In this document: positions 33,433 to 42,386 of the stretch, one piece after another | Layout: the number at the start of each line of letters is the position of its first letter | How positions within the stretch are numbered: position 1 is the stretch's first letter | Source of the DNA: Alistipes timonensis JC136 | Lineage (GTDB): Bacteria > Bacteroidota > Bacteroidia > Bacteroidales > Rikenellaceae | Assembly: GCF_900107675.1 (NCBI RefSeq) | Contig: NZ_FNRI01000013.1 | Location: 1 to 64,000, forward strand | Reading direction: 5' to 3' | DNA: 64,000 nt | Position numbers and translations under genes: made by a program | Notes under the pieces: model-generated | Told to the model about the DNA's origin: nothing | Seen by the model: only the letters and a program-made list of their open reading frames with translations | Databases searched by the model: none

Positions 33433-34786
33433 ACTTTCCGATGCAGAATTTCGAGAAGATATTCCGGAGCACTTCGTCGGGGGCAATGGCGCCACGGGCG
33501 GTAATGGAGCCGAGGGCATGGATGACCTGGCGGATATCTTCGCTCAGCAGGTCGGCGGGAAGGGCATTGCTCAGACCGTCGGCTGCCCGGTCGAGGGCTT
33601 CGCGGGCCATCGTGAGGGCTTCGTAATGGCGGCTGTTTGAAACGACCGGGTCGCCGTGGTAGAGTGCGTCGGTATCGACTGTCCGGCGCAGGGCCTCGCA
33701 CAGCCGGTCGATACCCGTGCCCTGTTTGGCCGAGATGCCGATGATGTTTTCGGGTAGCGTCAGCGATGCGGGCGCCTGGTCGGTCTTGTTCGCGACGGTC
33801 AGGAGTTTCTGGTCGGGACGGAGCGTGAAATCGGGCTCGGGGATTGCTCCCGTGAGGGTTGGGGCGTCGATCATGTGGATCACCACCTGCGCCTTCCGGA
33901 TGCTCTCCATCGTGCGTTCGATGCCCATGCGTTCGAGCCGGTCGTCGGTCGAGCGGATGCCCGCCGTGTCGAGGAACCGGAAGAGAATGCCGCCGATATT
34001 GGCCCGCTCTTCGATTACGTCGCGTGTCGTGCCGGCGATTTCCGAGACCATGGCGCGCTCCTCGTTGAGCAGGCGGTTCAGCAGCGTCGATTTTCCCACG
34101 TTCGGGGCGCCGGCGATCGCTACGGCGACACCTTCTTTAATGGCGTTGCCCAGCGAAAACGAGTTGCGCAGGCGGTCGATCTCGGCCCCGATGCGCTGCA
34201 TCGTCTCGCGCAGCGCCGTCCGGTCGGCAAACTCCACGTCCTCCTCCGAAAAGTCGAGCTCCAGTTCCAGCAGCGAAGTGAGGTTCAGGAGCTTGTCGCG
34301 GAGGCGTTCCAGTTCGTCGGAATACCCGCCGCGCATTTGCGTCGAGGCCAGCGCATGTGCCGCGCGCGACGAGGCGGCGATGGTGTCGGCCACGGCTTCG
34401 GCCTGCGAGAGGTCGAGCTTTCCGGCCAGGTAGGCGCGGATGGTGAACTCCCCGGGCTGGGCCATGCGTCCGCCCGCGGCAGTCAGCAGGCGGAGGATTT
34501 CGGAAACGATGTAAGACGATCCGTGACACGAGATTTCGACCGAATCTTCTCCCGTGTAGGAGTGCGGCGCACGGAACACCGTGGCCAGCACGTCGTCCAC
34601 GATGCGGTCGCCGTCGATGATCTCCCCGTAGTGCACCGTGTAGCCGTCGGCTTCGGAGAGCGGCTTCCGGCCCCGGAATATCCGGTCGCAGAGGGCGAAG
34701 GCATCCCGGCCGCTCGCGCGGATGACGGCGATGGCCCCTCCTGCGGCGGTTGCGGGGGCGACGATGGTATCGTAATCGGAGATCAT
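33431..34786 (-). CDS. mnmE: tRNA modification GTPase MnmE (TrmE)
   Basis: With MnmG this GTPase forms the carboxymethylaminomethyl group on wobble uridine of certain tRNAs. It has 451 residues. The N-terminal formyl-THF binding domain starts DTIVAPATAAGGAIAVIRASG. The G domain has GAPNVGKST, DTAGIR and NKTD. The catalytic C-terminal CIGK is at 448-451. Last gene of a leftward operon, 1 base after the transglycosylase stop. Confidence 0.96.
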   Translation of the reverse strand: MISDYDTIVAPATAAGGAIAVIRASGRDAFALCDRIFRGRKPLSEADGYTVHYGEIIDGDRIVDDVLATVFRAPHSYTGEDSVEISCHGSSYIVSEILRLLTAAGGRMAQPGEFTIRAYLAGKLDLSQAEAVADTIAASSRAAHALASTQMRGGYSDELERLRDKLLNLTSLLELELDFSEEDVEFADRTALRETMQRIGAEIDRLRNSFSLGNAIKEGVAVAIAGAPNVGKSTLLNRLLNEERAMVSEIAGTTRDVIEERANIGGILFRFLDTAGIRSTDDRLERMGIERTMESIRKAQVVIHMIDAPTLTGAIPEPDFTLRPDQKLLTVANKTDQAPASLTLPENIIGISAKQGTGIDRLCEALRRTVDTDALYHGDPVVSNSRHYEALTMAREALDRAADGLSNALPADLLSEDIRQVIHALGSITARGAIAPDEVLRNIFSKFCIGK

Positions 34787-34787
34787 T

Positions 34788-36164
34788 TTATCTGCCTTCG
34801 ATGCGGAGCTTTTGCCCGATGCGGAGCTTGTGGGCGCTTTTGAGGTTGTTCCAGCGCATGATCTGCGCCGTCGTCACGCGGTAACGGCGGGCGATGGCGC
34901 CCAGCGTGTCGCCCTTTTTGACCACGTAGACCGAACCGCTGCGCTCCTGGCGTTTCTTGTCGAGGTTGGCCGGGTTTATATACTCTTTGAGGTAAGCCGA
35001 GTCTTTGGCGTAAATCTCGGGCTCGTGGGCAATATACTGCATGACATAACGCTGCGGCAGGACCAGCGTGTAAGGCTTGGTCGTCGCCGGGATGATGTCG
35101 AGTTTGTACTGCGGGTTGAGCTGGCGCAGGGTCTCGACCGGGAGATCGATCGTCGAGGCGATCTGCCCGAAGTGCATCAGCTTGTTGACCCGGATGGTGT
35201 CCACCGAAAGGGGAATCGGCGCCTCGGTAGGCTCGATGCCGTGCTGACGATGATAGGCATAGGCGTACGACGCCCCGATGAAGGCCGGCACATAACCGCG
35301 CGTCTCGCGGGGCAGGTAGTCGTAAATCTCCCAGAAATTCTTGCCTCCCGAGCGGGCGATGGCCTTGTTGACGTTGCCCGGGCCGCAGTTGTAGGCGGCG
35401 ATGGCCAGCGACCAGTCGTTGTAGATGGCGTAGAGGTCTTTCAGGTAGCGGCAGGCGGCCTGCGTGGCGCGGTAGGGATCGCGGCGCTCGTCGACCAGCG
35501 AGTTGACCTCCAATCCGTAGCTCTTTCCGGTCGTGGGCATGAACTGCCACAGTCCGACGGCGCCCATCGGCGAGGTGGCCGTGGGGGAGAGCGCCGACTC
35601 GATGATCGGCAGTGCGCGCAGCTCGACGGGCAGCCCCTCGCGGAGCAGCTCCTCCTCGATGATCGGGAAGTAGTACTGCGACATGCCGAGGATGCGGCTA
35701 ATCGTGCCGTAACGTGCGTTGGTGTAGCGGTTGATATACCCTTTTACGATGCTGTTGTAGGGGAACTGGATCGGCGATGCCAGGTCCAGCAGCCGCCGGG
35801 CGTAGACCGAATCGGGGGTCGTGTCCGCTACCTCGGTGGAGTCTTCTAGGATATATTGTTTGAAAAATTCGCTGTAAGCGTCCTGGCGCTGGCGTTCGCG
35901 CCAGACGGCCAGCAGCGAGTCGGTTTGCTCGGGGGTGAATTCCAGCGTCATGTCGTTGACGGGCGGCATCTCGGCGGGTTCCGGTTCCGGCTCGGGCTCC
36001 GGTTCCGGAGCGACGGTCTTTTCGACCGCCGGGGCAGGCGTCGGAGCGGGGATTTCGGTCTCGGCCTTTTTCTTGTCGCGGCGTTTCTTGCGGGGGCTGC
36101 GGCCGAAAGCCGACGCCTCGACGGCGACGGCCAAAAGCAGCGTTATGGTCAGGAATTTCTTCAT
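34788..36164 (-). CDS. Membrane-bound lytic transglycosylase with LysM domain (MltD-like)
   Basis: A 458-residue exported peptidoglycan-cleaving enzyme. Signal peptide is about 1-19; a Lys/Arg-rich and Pro-Glu repeat linker spans 23-65. The SLT catalytic domain (about 160-310) has the catalytic Glu189 in LPIIESALSP followed by GAVGLWQFMPTTG and AAYNCGPGNV. One LysM repeat (about 411-455, YVVKKGDTLGAIARRYRV) binds peptidoglycan. It sits in the parA-parB-DUF5683 operon, linking wall turnover with chromosome segregation genes. Confidence 0.92.
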   Translation of the reverse strand: MKKFLTITLLLAVAVEASAFGRSPRKKRRDKKKAETEIPAPTPAPAVEKTVAPEPEPEPEPEPAEMPPVNDMTLEFTPEQTDSLLAVWRERQRQDAYSEFFKQYILEDSTEVADTTPDSVYARRLLDLASPIQFPYNSIVKGYINRYTNARYGTISRILGMSQYYFPIIEEELLREGLPVELRALPIIESALSPTATSPMGAVGLWQFMPTTGKSYGLEVNSLVDERRDPYRATQAACRYLKDLYAIYNDWSLAIAAYNCGPGNVNKAIARSGGKNFWEIYDYLPRETRGYVPAFIGASYAYAYHRQHGIEPTEAPIPLSVDTIRVNKLMHFGQIASTIDLPVETLRQLNPQYKLDIIPATTKPYTLVLPQRYVMQYIAHEPEIYAKDSAYLKEYINPANLDKKRQERSGSVYVVKKGDTLGAIARRYRVTTAQIMRWNNLKSAHKLRIGQKLRIEGR

Positions 36165-36167
36165 CGT

Positions 36168-37337
36168 CTAAAATTTGAGGCTCAGGTTGAAGCCGAACAC
36201 CGGGCGGTTGCCTCCGAGGGTGGGGATGTAGGTGTAGTCGATCAGCGGCTCGATGTTCATTGAGAGGTCGTCCGACACGTCGTAGTCCTTCAAATGGGCG
36301 TCGACGTGGGCGTCGACGATCTGCAGGACGTACAATGCGCCCGAGATGATGATACAGAGGTCGCGGTTGCGCCGGTAGTTGTTCCGCAGGTTGCGGATGA
36401 ATGAGGCCGAATAGCGGCCGTGGAACTCGTCCGTCGGGCCGTCGGGGTATTTGTCCGGATTGTGTTCGTAGTCGCTCAGCAGGTTGTAGGCCTTTTTGAA
36501 GCGCTGGTAACCGCGGTTGTTCCAGTCGATGCAGTAGATCATCGAGGCGAAGCCGCCCACGACGAACGGCACTTTCCAGTAACTTTTATTATAGATCTGT
36601 CCCGCTCCGGGAAAGATGCAGGCCAGCGTGGTGGCCTTTTTGACGTCCGAGACGTCGTTGGTCTTGTAGCTTACGGCGGCGTCGCCTATGAAATAGATGT
36701 ACGAGGCGATCGTAATCCCGAGGTAAGCCTGCCGCCGGGTGTTGCTGCGGATCATCTGCGATTGCAGAGCGTCGAGTTCCGGGGTGCGCGAAGCGCTCAC
36801 GTCGGTATAGGATTCGTACTGCCGCTTGAGCGGTTTATAGGTCTTGTTCTCGTGGATGTAGAGCCCCAGTCCGGTTCCCACCAGTCCGTAGAGGATCGGC
36901 AGTTTCCAGTATTGCTTGTTGTAAATCTGTCCGTAGCCGGGCAGTACGGTCGAGAGCCAGCACACCTTCGAGAGCGACATCGAGTCGCTCATCAGCCATC
37001 CCTTTTTGAATACGCGGGGTTTGGTCGTGGTGTCGATGCCCAGCCGGGCGACGTCGAAATGAGCCAGCGCCACCGAATCGAGGTAACGGCGGTCGTCGGT
37101 GCGCAGGGCCGCGACGGCCGCAGAGTCGGCGAGGTAATCCGCCGTAGCGACCGAGTCGAACTGCTGGATGATTTTGGCAAGCTCCAGCGAGTCGCGCCTG
37201 GGGCGGAGCGAATCCGGTTTTTCGAGCATGCCGCCCCGGACGATGGTGCGCGCCCCGCGGTGGAGCTGGGCGCCGGCGGGCAGCCACAGCACGAGGGTTG
37301 CGGCGAGCAGCAGCAGTCTGGTCCGGATGCGTGTCAT
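36168..37337 (-). CDS. DUF5683-domain membrane protein
   Basis: A 389-residue exported protein (signal about 1-24, LLLLAATLVLWLPAGA). The repeated motifs STVLPGYGQIYNKQYWKLPILYG and CIFPGAGQIYNKSYWKVPFVVGG, with flanking hydrophobic helices, are the DUF5683 hallmark. The function is unknown, but the family is regularly found between parB and lytic transglycosylase genes in Bacteroidota. Gaps of 8 and 3 bases to its neighbours indicate one operon. Confidence 0.82.
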   Translation of the reverse strand: MTRIRTRLLLLAATLVLWLPAGAQLHRGARTIVRGGMLEKPDSLRPRRDSLELAKIIQQFDSVATADYLADSAAVAALRTDDRRYLDSVALAHFDVARLGIDTTTKPRVFKKGWLMSDSMSLSKVCWLSTVLPGYGQIYNKQYWKLPILYGLVGTGLGLYIHENKTYKPLKRQYESYTDVSASRTPELDALQSQMIRSNTRRQAYLGITIASYIYFIGDAAVSYKTNDVSDVKKATTLACIFPGAGQIYNKSYWKVPFVVGGFASMIYCIDWNNRGYQRFKKAYNLLSDYEHNPDKYPDGPTDEFHGRYSASFIRNLRNNYRRNRDLCIIISGALYVLQIVDAHVDAHLKDYDVSDDLSMNIEPLIDYTYIPTLGGNRPVFGFNLSLKF

Positions 37338-37345
37338 ATCGGATT

Positions 37346-38215
37346 TCAGGAGCGTTTGGCGAAACGTTCGATGAACCGCTCGATGTCCTTGTCGTCGTCG
37401 AAGCCGATGACGATTTTGCCGCCGCCGTTCTTGGCGCGCTTAATCGAAATCTCCTGCGAGAAGAATTTCTCCAGCTGCTCGACCAGCCGCAGGTAGCTGT
37501 CGGGATACTCCTCGTCCTCGATCGGCTGTGCCGCGGCGGCCGGAGCCTCCGCGAGCGAGCGGGCCAGTTCTTCGGCCTGACGCACCGAGAGCCCTTTTTT
37601 GATGCATTTCTTCAGTACGCGCAGCTGTTGGTCGGCGGGCGTCCCGGCGATGGCCTTGGCGTGTCCCATCGAGATCAGCCCCTCTTTGAGGGCGAGCTGT
37701 ACCTCGTCGGGGAGTTTCAGCAGGCGCAGGTAATTCGACACCGACGAACGCTTCTTGCCCACCTTTTCCGAGAGGGCGTCCTGCGTGAGGTTGCACTCAT
37801 CGATCAGGCGTTGCATGCCCAGCGCGATCTCGATGGCGTTGAGGTCCTGACGCTGGATGTTCTCCACGAGGGCCATGGCGTGCAGGTTCTCGTCGTCCAC
37901 CTCGCGGATGTAGGCCGGGAGGGTCTTCAGGTCGGCGCGCTGTGCGGCCCGCCAGCGGCGTTCGCCGCTGATGATGATGTACTTGCCGTCGTCGGCCTTC
38001 TTCACCGTCACGGGCTGGATGACGCCCAGCTGGCGGATCGAGTCGGCCAGTTCGTCGAGGGCCTCCTCGTCGAACTGCGTGCGCGGCTGTGTGGGGTTGG
38101 GTATGATGTCGGCGATTTCGATTTCAGCCATCCGGCTCATCGGTTTGAGCTTCGCATCGACCGGATCACTGCCGAAAATGGCATCGAGGCCGCGTCCTAA
38201 TCCTTTCTGTTTCAT
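37346..38215 (-). CDS. parB: Chromosome partitioning protein ParB
   Basis: A 289-residue parS-binding CTPase. It starts MKQKGLGRGLDAIFG. The N-terminal ParB/Srx domain carries NPTQPRTQFDEEAL and the GERRWRAAQ CTP-binding motif, followed by the ALVENIQRQDLNAIE box. The HTH is around LTQDALSEKVGKKRSSVSNYLRLLKLP. The C-terminal dimerisation segment is near 240-289. It follows parA by 10 bases. Confidence 0.95.
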   Translation of the reverse strand: MKQKGLGRGLDAIFGSDPVDAKLKPMSRMAEIEIADIIPNPTQPRTQFDEEALDELADSIRQLGVIQPVTVKKADDGKYIIISGERRWRAAQRADLKTLPAYIREVDDENLHAMALVENIQRQDLNAIEIALGMQRLIDECNLTQDALSEKVGKKRSSVSNYLRLLKLPDEVQLALKEGLISMGHAKAIAGTPADQQLRVLKKCIKKGLSVRQAEELARSLAEAPAAAAQPIEDEEYPDSYLRLVEQLEKFFSQEISIKRAKNGGGKIVIGFDDDKDIERFIERFAKRS

Positions 38216-38225
38216 GTCGGTATCG

Positions 38226-38996
38226 CTATTTGCTGCGTTTGCGGTTGCGTTTCAGGAACTCCCGGGCCAGGGTCAGGTAGTTTTCCGAACCCACGGCCCC
38301 GGCGTCGTAAAGCATGACGGGTTTTCCATGTGAGGGCGCTTCTCCCAAACGGATGTTGCGCTGGATTATTGTGTCGTAGGCCAACTCGCCGAAATGCTCG
38401 CGCACCTCGGTCACCACCTGGTTGTTCAGGCGGTTGCGCATGTACATCGTCAGCAGGAAGCCCTCGATGTCGAGGTCGGGGTTCAGCCCGCTTTTGACTT
38501 TGCGGATGGTGTTCAGCAGTTTCGAGAGTCCCTCCAGCGCGAGGTATTCGCACTGCACGGGGATCAGCACCGTGTCGGCCGCCGTGAGGATGTTGACCGT
38601 GGTGTAGCCCAGCGAGGGCGAGCAGTCGATGAAAATGTAGTCGAACTTCCCGCGCACCGAGTCGACGATGCGTTTCATCACGTGGTGGGCGTTCTCCATC
38701 TTGGGCAGTTCGGTGTCGGCGGCCACCAGGTCGATCGACGAGGGCAGCACCCAGAGGTTTTTCACATCGGGACTCCGGAGGATCACCTCTTCGGCCTGTT
38801 TCTGTCCGGCGATGCACTCGTAAATACCTTCGAGGTTGATGTCGAAGCCCAGTCCCGAGGTGGCGTTCGCCTGCGGATCGGCGTCGAGCAGCAACACCTT
38901 CTTGCCCAGCAGGGCCAATGAAGCCGCCAGGTTGATGGCCGTCGTGGTCTTTCCCACGCCGCCTTTCTGGTTGGCCAATGCGATTACCTTTGCCAT
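38226..38996 (-). CDS. parA: Chromosome partitioning ATPase ParA (Soj)
   Basis: A 256-residue deviant Walker ATPase. I use ATG 38996 (MAKVIALANQKGGVGKTTTAINLAAS); the upstream in-frame ATG at 39050 would add a non-family tail. The Walker A' KGGVGKTT, the DADPQANATSGLG block and the IDCSPSLG Walker B are intact. It is the first gene of the five-gene parA-parB-DUF5683-transglycosylase-mnmE operon. A TAAATTTG box on the minus strand at 39021-39028 may be its promoter. Confidence 0.95.
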   Translation of the reverse strand: MAKVIALANQKGGVGKTTTAINLAASLALLGKKVLLLDADPQANATSGLGFDINLEGIYECIAGQKQAEEVILRSPDVKNLWVLPSSIDLVAADTELPKMENAHHVMKRIVDSVRGKFDYIFIDCSPSLGYTTVNILTAADTVLIPVQCEYLALEGLSKLLNTIRKVKSGLNPDLDIEGFLLTMYMRNRLNNQVVTEVREHFGELAYDTIIQRNIRLGEAPSHGKPVMLYDAGAVGSENYLTLAREFLKRNRKRSK

Positions 38997-39070
38997 AGAT
39001 GAATTCGGTTTATAAGCAGGCAAATTTAATGAATTTAAATGGAAATCCATAACCGTACCGGAAAAATGCT

Positions 39071-39078
39071 TACCTTTG
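39071..39078 (+). promoter_or_regulatory. Probable -7 box for the CPBP operon
   Basis: TACCTTTG lies 32 bases before the ATG at 39111. The -33 element is weak. Confidence 0.5.
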
Positions 39079-39110
39079 GTGTCGGAACGAATTGATAGTT
39101 ACACGATACT

Positions 39111-40004
39111 ATGGAAGAAAAAAAAACGACGGTTCCGGCTGCGGAGCGCGAAGCGGCTGCGGAGGCGCAGGCGGAAACCGGGACTGGGGAGCTGCACGAC
39201 CGCCGCAAATTCCCGACCGTAGGCGATATGCTCGCCTTGTTGGGCATCGGGCTCGGCGCGCAGATCGTCGTGGGCACCGCGGCGGTGCTCTTCATGCTTT
39301 TGGCCGGACACGGATTCGATTATAAGGCGATGGAGCCCGCCGCCCTGGGCAAACTGATGGCGGCGCTCTATTTCTGCTCGATGTCTCTTGTGCTCGCCGG
39401 CATCCTCTATTACCGGCGCGCGCGGGGCGGCAGCGGTCCGTGGGCGCGTTTCTCGGTCCGTGGGCTCAACCCTGCGCTGTTGTTGTGGGCCTTCGTGCTG
39501 ATCTTCGCCGTCGGCGTGGTGCTCGAACCCCTCCTGAACCTGCTGCCCGAGCTGTCGCTCAATGTGGGACGCGGATTCTGGACCATCCTTTCGCTGGTCG
39601 TCTTCGCCCCGGTGTTCGAGGAGCTGATCTGCCGCGGCGTGGTGCTGAGTTCGCTGCGTGCACGTTACGGCGTGGTCACGGCCTGGCTCGTGTCGTCGCT
39701 TTTCTTCGGGGTGCTCCACGGGCAGCCCGCGCAGGTCATCGGCGCTTCGGTTATCGGGCTGATACTCGGCTACGTCTACCTGGCGACCGATTCGATGTGG
39801 TCGGTGATGATCCTCCACGCCCTGAACAACGCCGTGGCCTATCTGGCGATGGTCACCGGGCACGGCAACGCCCTGCTGATCGAACTGGTGGAGAGCCGCA
39901 CGCTCTACGTCCTGATCTATATCGCGGCGCTGGCGCTCACGGCCGTCTCGGGTTACATGATGCTGCGTACGCTGCGGCGGATGAAAAATCCGTCCGCGGC
40001 GTAA
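39111..40004 (+). CDS. CPBP-family intramembrane metalloprotease
   Basis: A 297-residue membrane protein with about eight helices. The three CPBP (Abi/CAAX-protease) motifs are present: EELICRG (EExxxR) near residue 173, FFGVLHG (FxxxH) near 204, and LHALNNA (HxxxN) near 245. A charged N-terminal stretch of about 35 residues precedes the first helix. Bacterial members process membrane proteins or act in peptide self-immunity; the target here is unknown. Confidence 0.88.
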   Translation: MEEKKTTVPAAEREAAAEAQAETGTGELHDRRKFPTVGDMLALLGIGLGAQIVVGTAAVLFMLLAGHGFDYKAMEPAALGKLMAALYFCSMSLVLAGILYYRRARGGSGPWARFSVRGLNPALLLWAFVLIFAVGVVLEPLLNLLPELSLNVGRGFWTILSLVVFAPVFEELICRGVVLSSLRARYGVVTAWLVSSLFFGVLHGQPAQVIGASVIGLILGYVYLATDSMWSVMILHALNNAVAYLAMVTGHGNALLIELVESRTLYVLIYIAALALTAVSGYMMLRTLRRMKNPSAA

Positions 40005-40063
40005 TAATCCGGCCGTTCGCTGCGTTACTTACAAGTAAAAAACGTATCTTTGCCCTTCGGAAT

Positions 40064-40951
40064 ATGAATTTGCGAGCGAAAATAACGGTCGCGGCGGGTG
40101 TGCTGCTGCTGGCGGGTTGCCGGGAGCTGCCCCGTTATTTCGCGAGCGGTACGACCATTGCGCGCGCCGGCGGCAAGGAGTTGAAAATGGGCGATGTCCG
40201 CTCGGTGGTTCCGCAGGGGCTCACGGGCGACGACAGCGCGGCCTTCATGCGGGTTTACGTCGACCGCTGGGTGGTCAAACAGCTCAAACTGCAGGAGGCG
40301 GGGACGCTCTTCTCCTCCTCGGCGGCCGATATCGACAAAATGGTCGAGGAGTACCGGCAGGCGTTGCTGATCCGCAAACTGGACCAGCATTACGTCGACC
40401 GCTCGATCGACACGGTGTTCACCGCCGACGAGATCGCGGCCTACTACAACGCCCATAAGGCCGACTTCAAACTCGACCGGACGATCGTCAAAGGCCGCAT
40501 CGTCCGTTTCGCCGAGGGGTACCGCCAGGCCGCGAAACTCAAAACGCTGATGGCTTCCAAAACGGAGGCCCAGCAGCAGGATTTCCGCGACATCTGCGAG
40601 AAAAACGGATTTACGGTCAGCGACTTCCGCGACCAGTGGGTCGATTTTACGGATTTCCTGAACTACCTGCCGACGCCGCGGTCGCAGTCCTATGACCCGC
40701 TGCTGGCCTCGACGGCCGTGCAGGAGATGCGCGACAGCCATTCGCACTATTACTTCCAGATCGAGGACGTGCGGCGCGAGGGCGAGCCGATTCCGCCCGA
40801 ACGGCTGCGGGGGACCATCCGCCGCATCCTGTTCAACCAGCGGCAGGGCGAGATCATCCGCCGGCACGAGGAGGAGCTTTGCGCCCGGGCTGCGGAGAAC
40901 GGCGAAGTGAAAATCTTCGACGACGGGAACGGGAAAAAAGAAGACAATTGA
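40064..40951 (+). CDS. Periplasmic lipoprotein related to SurA-type peptidyl-prolyl isomerases
   Basis: A 295-residue lipoprotein (MNLRAKITVAAGVLLLAGC, Cys19). It has a SurA-like N-terminal helical domain (about 30-130, ...MRVYVDRWVVKQLKLQEAG...LLIRKLDQHYVDRSIDTVFTADEIAAYYNAHKADF). No clear parvulin catalytic domain follows. It is probably an outer-membrane protein chaperone working with the SurA homologue encoded 25 bases downstream. TATCTTTG at 40045-40052 is its likely promoter box. Confidence 0.78.
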   Translation: MNLRAKITVAAGVLLLAGCRELPRYFASGTTIARAGGKELKMGDVRSVVPQGLTGDDSAAFMRVYVDRWVVKQLKLQEAGTLFSSSAADIDKMVEEYRQALLIRKLDQHYVDRSIDTVFTADEIAAYYNAHKADFKLDRTIVKGRIVRFAEGYRQAAKLKTLMASKTEAQQQDFRDICEKNGFTVSDFRDQWVDFTDFLNYLPTPRSQSYDPLLASTAVQEMRDSHSHYYFQIEDVRREGEPIPPERLRGTIRRILFNQRQGEIIRRHEEELCARAAENGEVKIFDDGNGKKEDN

Positions 40952-40976
40952 ATAAAAAACGATAAACGAAACCGAG

Positions 40977-42383
40977 ATGTTGAAAAAAGGTATATTGGCC
41001 GCGGCGCTCGCCCTGCTGTTCGCAGGGGCCCTTGCGCAGAAACGACAGGTGATGCTCGACAAGGTGGTGGCCGTGGTGGGCGGTTCGTCGATCCTCTACT
41101 CCGAGGTGGATGAATATGCGCGCCAGCTCACCGAACAGCGCCGGCAGGAGGGCTATACGTCCGACCGCGATCCGATGAACGAGGCGCTCGAGGCGCTGAT
41201 GACCCAGAAATTGCTCTACAATCAGGCGCAGATCGACTCCGTGAAGATCAACGACGGCGACATCATGTCCCGCGTCGAGGAGCAGGTGCAGCAGATGGTC
41301 GACATGGAGGGCTCGATTCCTGCGCTGGAGGCCAAGCACCACATGCCGATCTTCAACATCCGCGAGATCATGCGCCAGCGCTACGAGGAGCAGTCCTATG
41401 CCAACTCCATGCAGAGCGAAGTGGTGGGCAAGGTTTCGGTGATCCCGGGCGAGGTCGAGCGGTTCTACAAGTCGATTTCGAAGGACAGCCTGCCGACCAT
41501 CGCCGACCAGTACGTCTATGCGCAGATCACCAAGTTCCCCAAGTCGATGACCGCCGCCAAGCAGCGCACCCGTGAGCGTCTGCTGGATATGCGCGAGCGT
41601 GTCATCACCGGCTCGGCGAAGTTCGAGAACCTCGCCCGCATGTACTCGCAGGACCCGGGTACGATGATGCGCGGCGGTGAGATGGACCCCTCGCCGCTGG
41701 CCAGTCTCGACCCGTCGTTCGCCGCGGCGCTCGAGAACATGAAGCCCGGACAGATCTCCGAGGTCGTCGAGTCGCAGTTCGGATTCCACATCATCCAGTT
41801 GTTGGACAAGCGCGGCCAGTTGTACCATTTCCGCCACATCCTGCTGCGCCCGGTCTATACGACCGAGGAGTTGGGCGAGTCGCTCAACCTGCTGGACAGC
41901 ATCGCCAACCTGATCCACAAGGATTCGCTCTCCTTTGAGAAAGCGGCCCTGCAATACTCCGACGACGCGCAGTCGAAGATGAACGGCGGCATCGTTTCGA
42001 ACCACGACATTCTGGAGCGTTTCAACGCTTTCGACGCCAAACTGACCGTCACGAAGTTCCTCAAAGAGGATTTCGGCCGCTTCAAAAGCCTCGACGACTA
42101 CAACGCCCTCAACCGGCTGAAACCCGGAGAGGTGTCGGACGCCTACCTCACGGAGGACATGCTCGGCAACCAGATGGCCAAGATCGTCAAACTCGTGGAG
42201 ATCATCCCCACGCATACGGCCTCGCTCAACGAGGACTACCTGCGGCTGGAGGAGATGGCCCTGCAGGACAAGCAGGAGCGCGTCTTCCGGGAGTGGCTGT
42301 CGAAGAAGATCGACGGCATGTACGTCTTCATCGATCCCGAGTTCCGCGACGGGGAGTTCGAGAACAAACACTGGGTGAAATAG
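40977..42383 (+). CDS. surA: SurA-like periplasmic peptidyl-prolyl isomerase/chaperone
   Basis: A 468-residue exported protein (signal about 1-20). The SurA N-terminal domain opens VMLDKVVAVVGGSSILYSEVDEYARQL. Two parvulin-type domains follow (about 175-275 with FENLARMYSQDPGTMMRGGEM...FGFHIIQLL, and about 280-385 with FRHILLRPVYT...FEKAALQYSDDAQSKMNGG). It assists folding of outer-membrane barrel proteins. It lies in one operon with the preceding lipoprotein and the OstA-like gene, an envelope-biogenesis grouping. Confidence 0.9.
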   Translation: MLKKGILAAALALLFAGALAQKRQVMLDKVVAVVGGSSILYSEVDEYARQLTEQRRQEGYTSDRDPMNEALEALMTQKLLYNQAQIDSVKINDGDIMSRVEEQVQQMVDMEGSIPALEAKHHMPIFNIREIMRQRYEEQSYANSMQSEVVGKVSVIPGEVERFYKSISKDSLPTIADQYVYAQITKFPKSMTAAKQRTRERLLDMRERVITGSAKFENLARMYSQDPGTMMRGGEMDPSPLASLDPSFAAALENMKPGQISEVVESQFGFHIIQLLDKRGQLYHFRHILLRPVYTTEELGESLNLLDSIANLIHKDSLSFEKAALQYSDDAQSKMNGGIVSNHDILERFNAFDAKLTVTKFLKEDFGRFKSLDDYNALNRLKPGEVSDAYLTEDMLGNQMAKIVKLVEIIPTHTASLNEDYLRLEEMALQDKQERVFREWLSKKIDGMYVFIDPEFRDGEFENKHWVK

Positions 42384-42386
42384 GCC

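Noticed and set aside
39440..40063. N-terminal extension of the PPIase-like lipoprotein into the CPBP gene
   Set aside because: The extension overlaps the CPBP coding sequence in another frame and lacks sense; the ATG at 40064 gives a lipoprotein signal directly after a TATCTTTG box.
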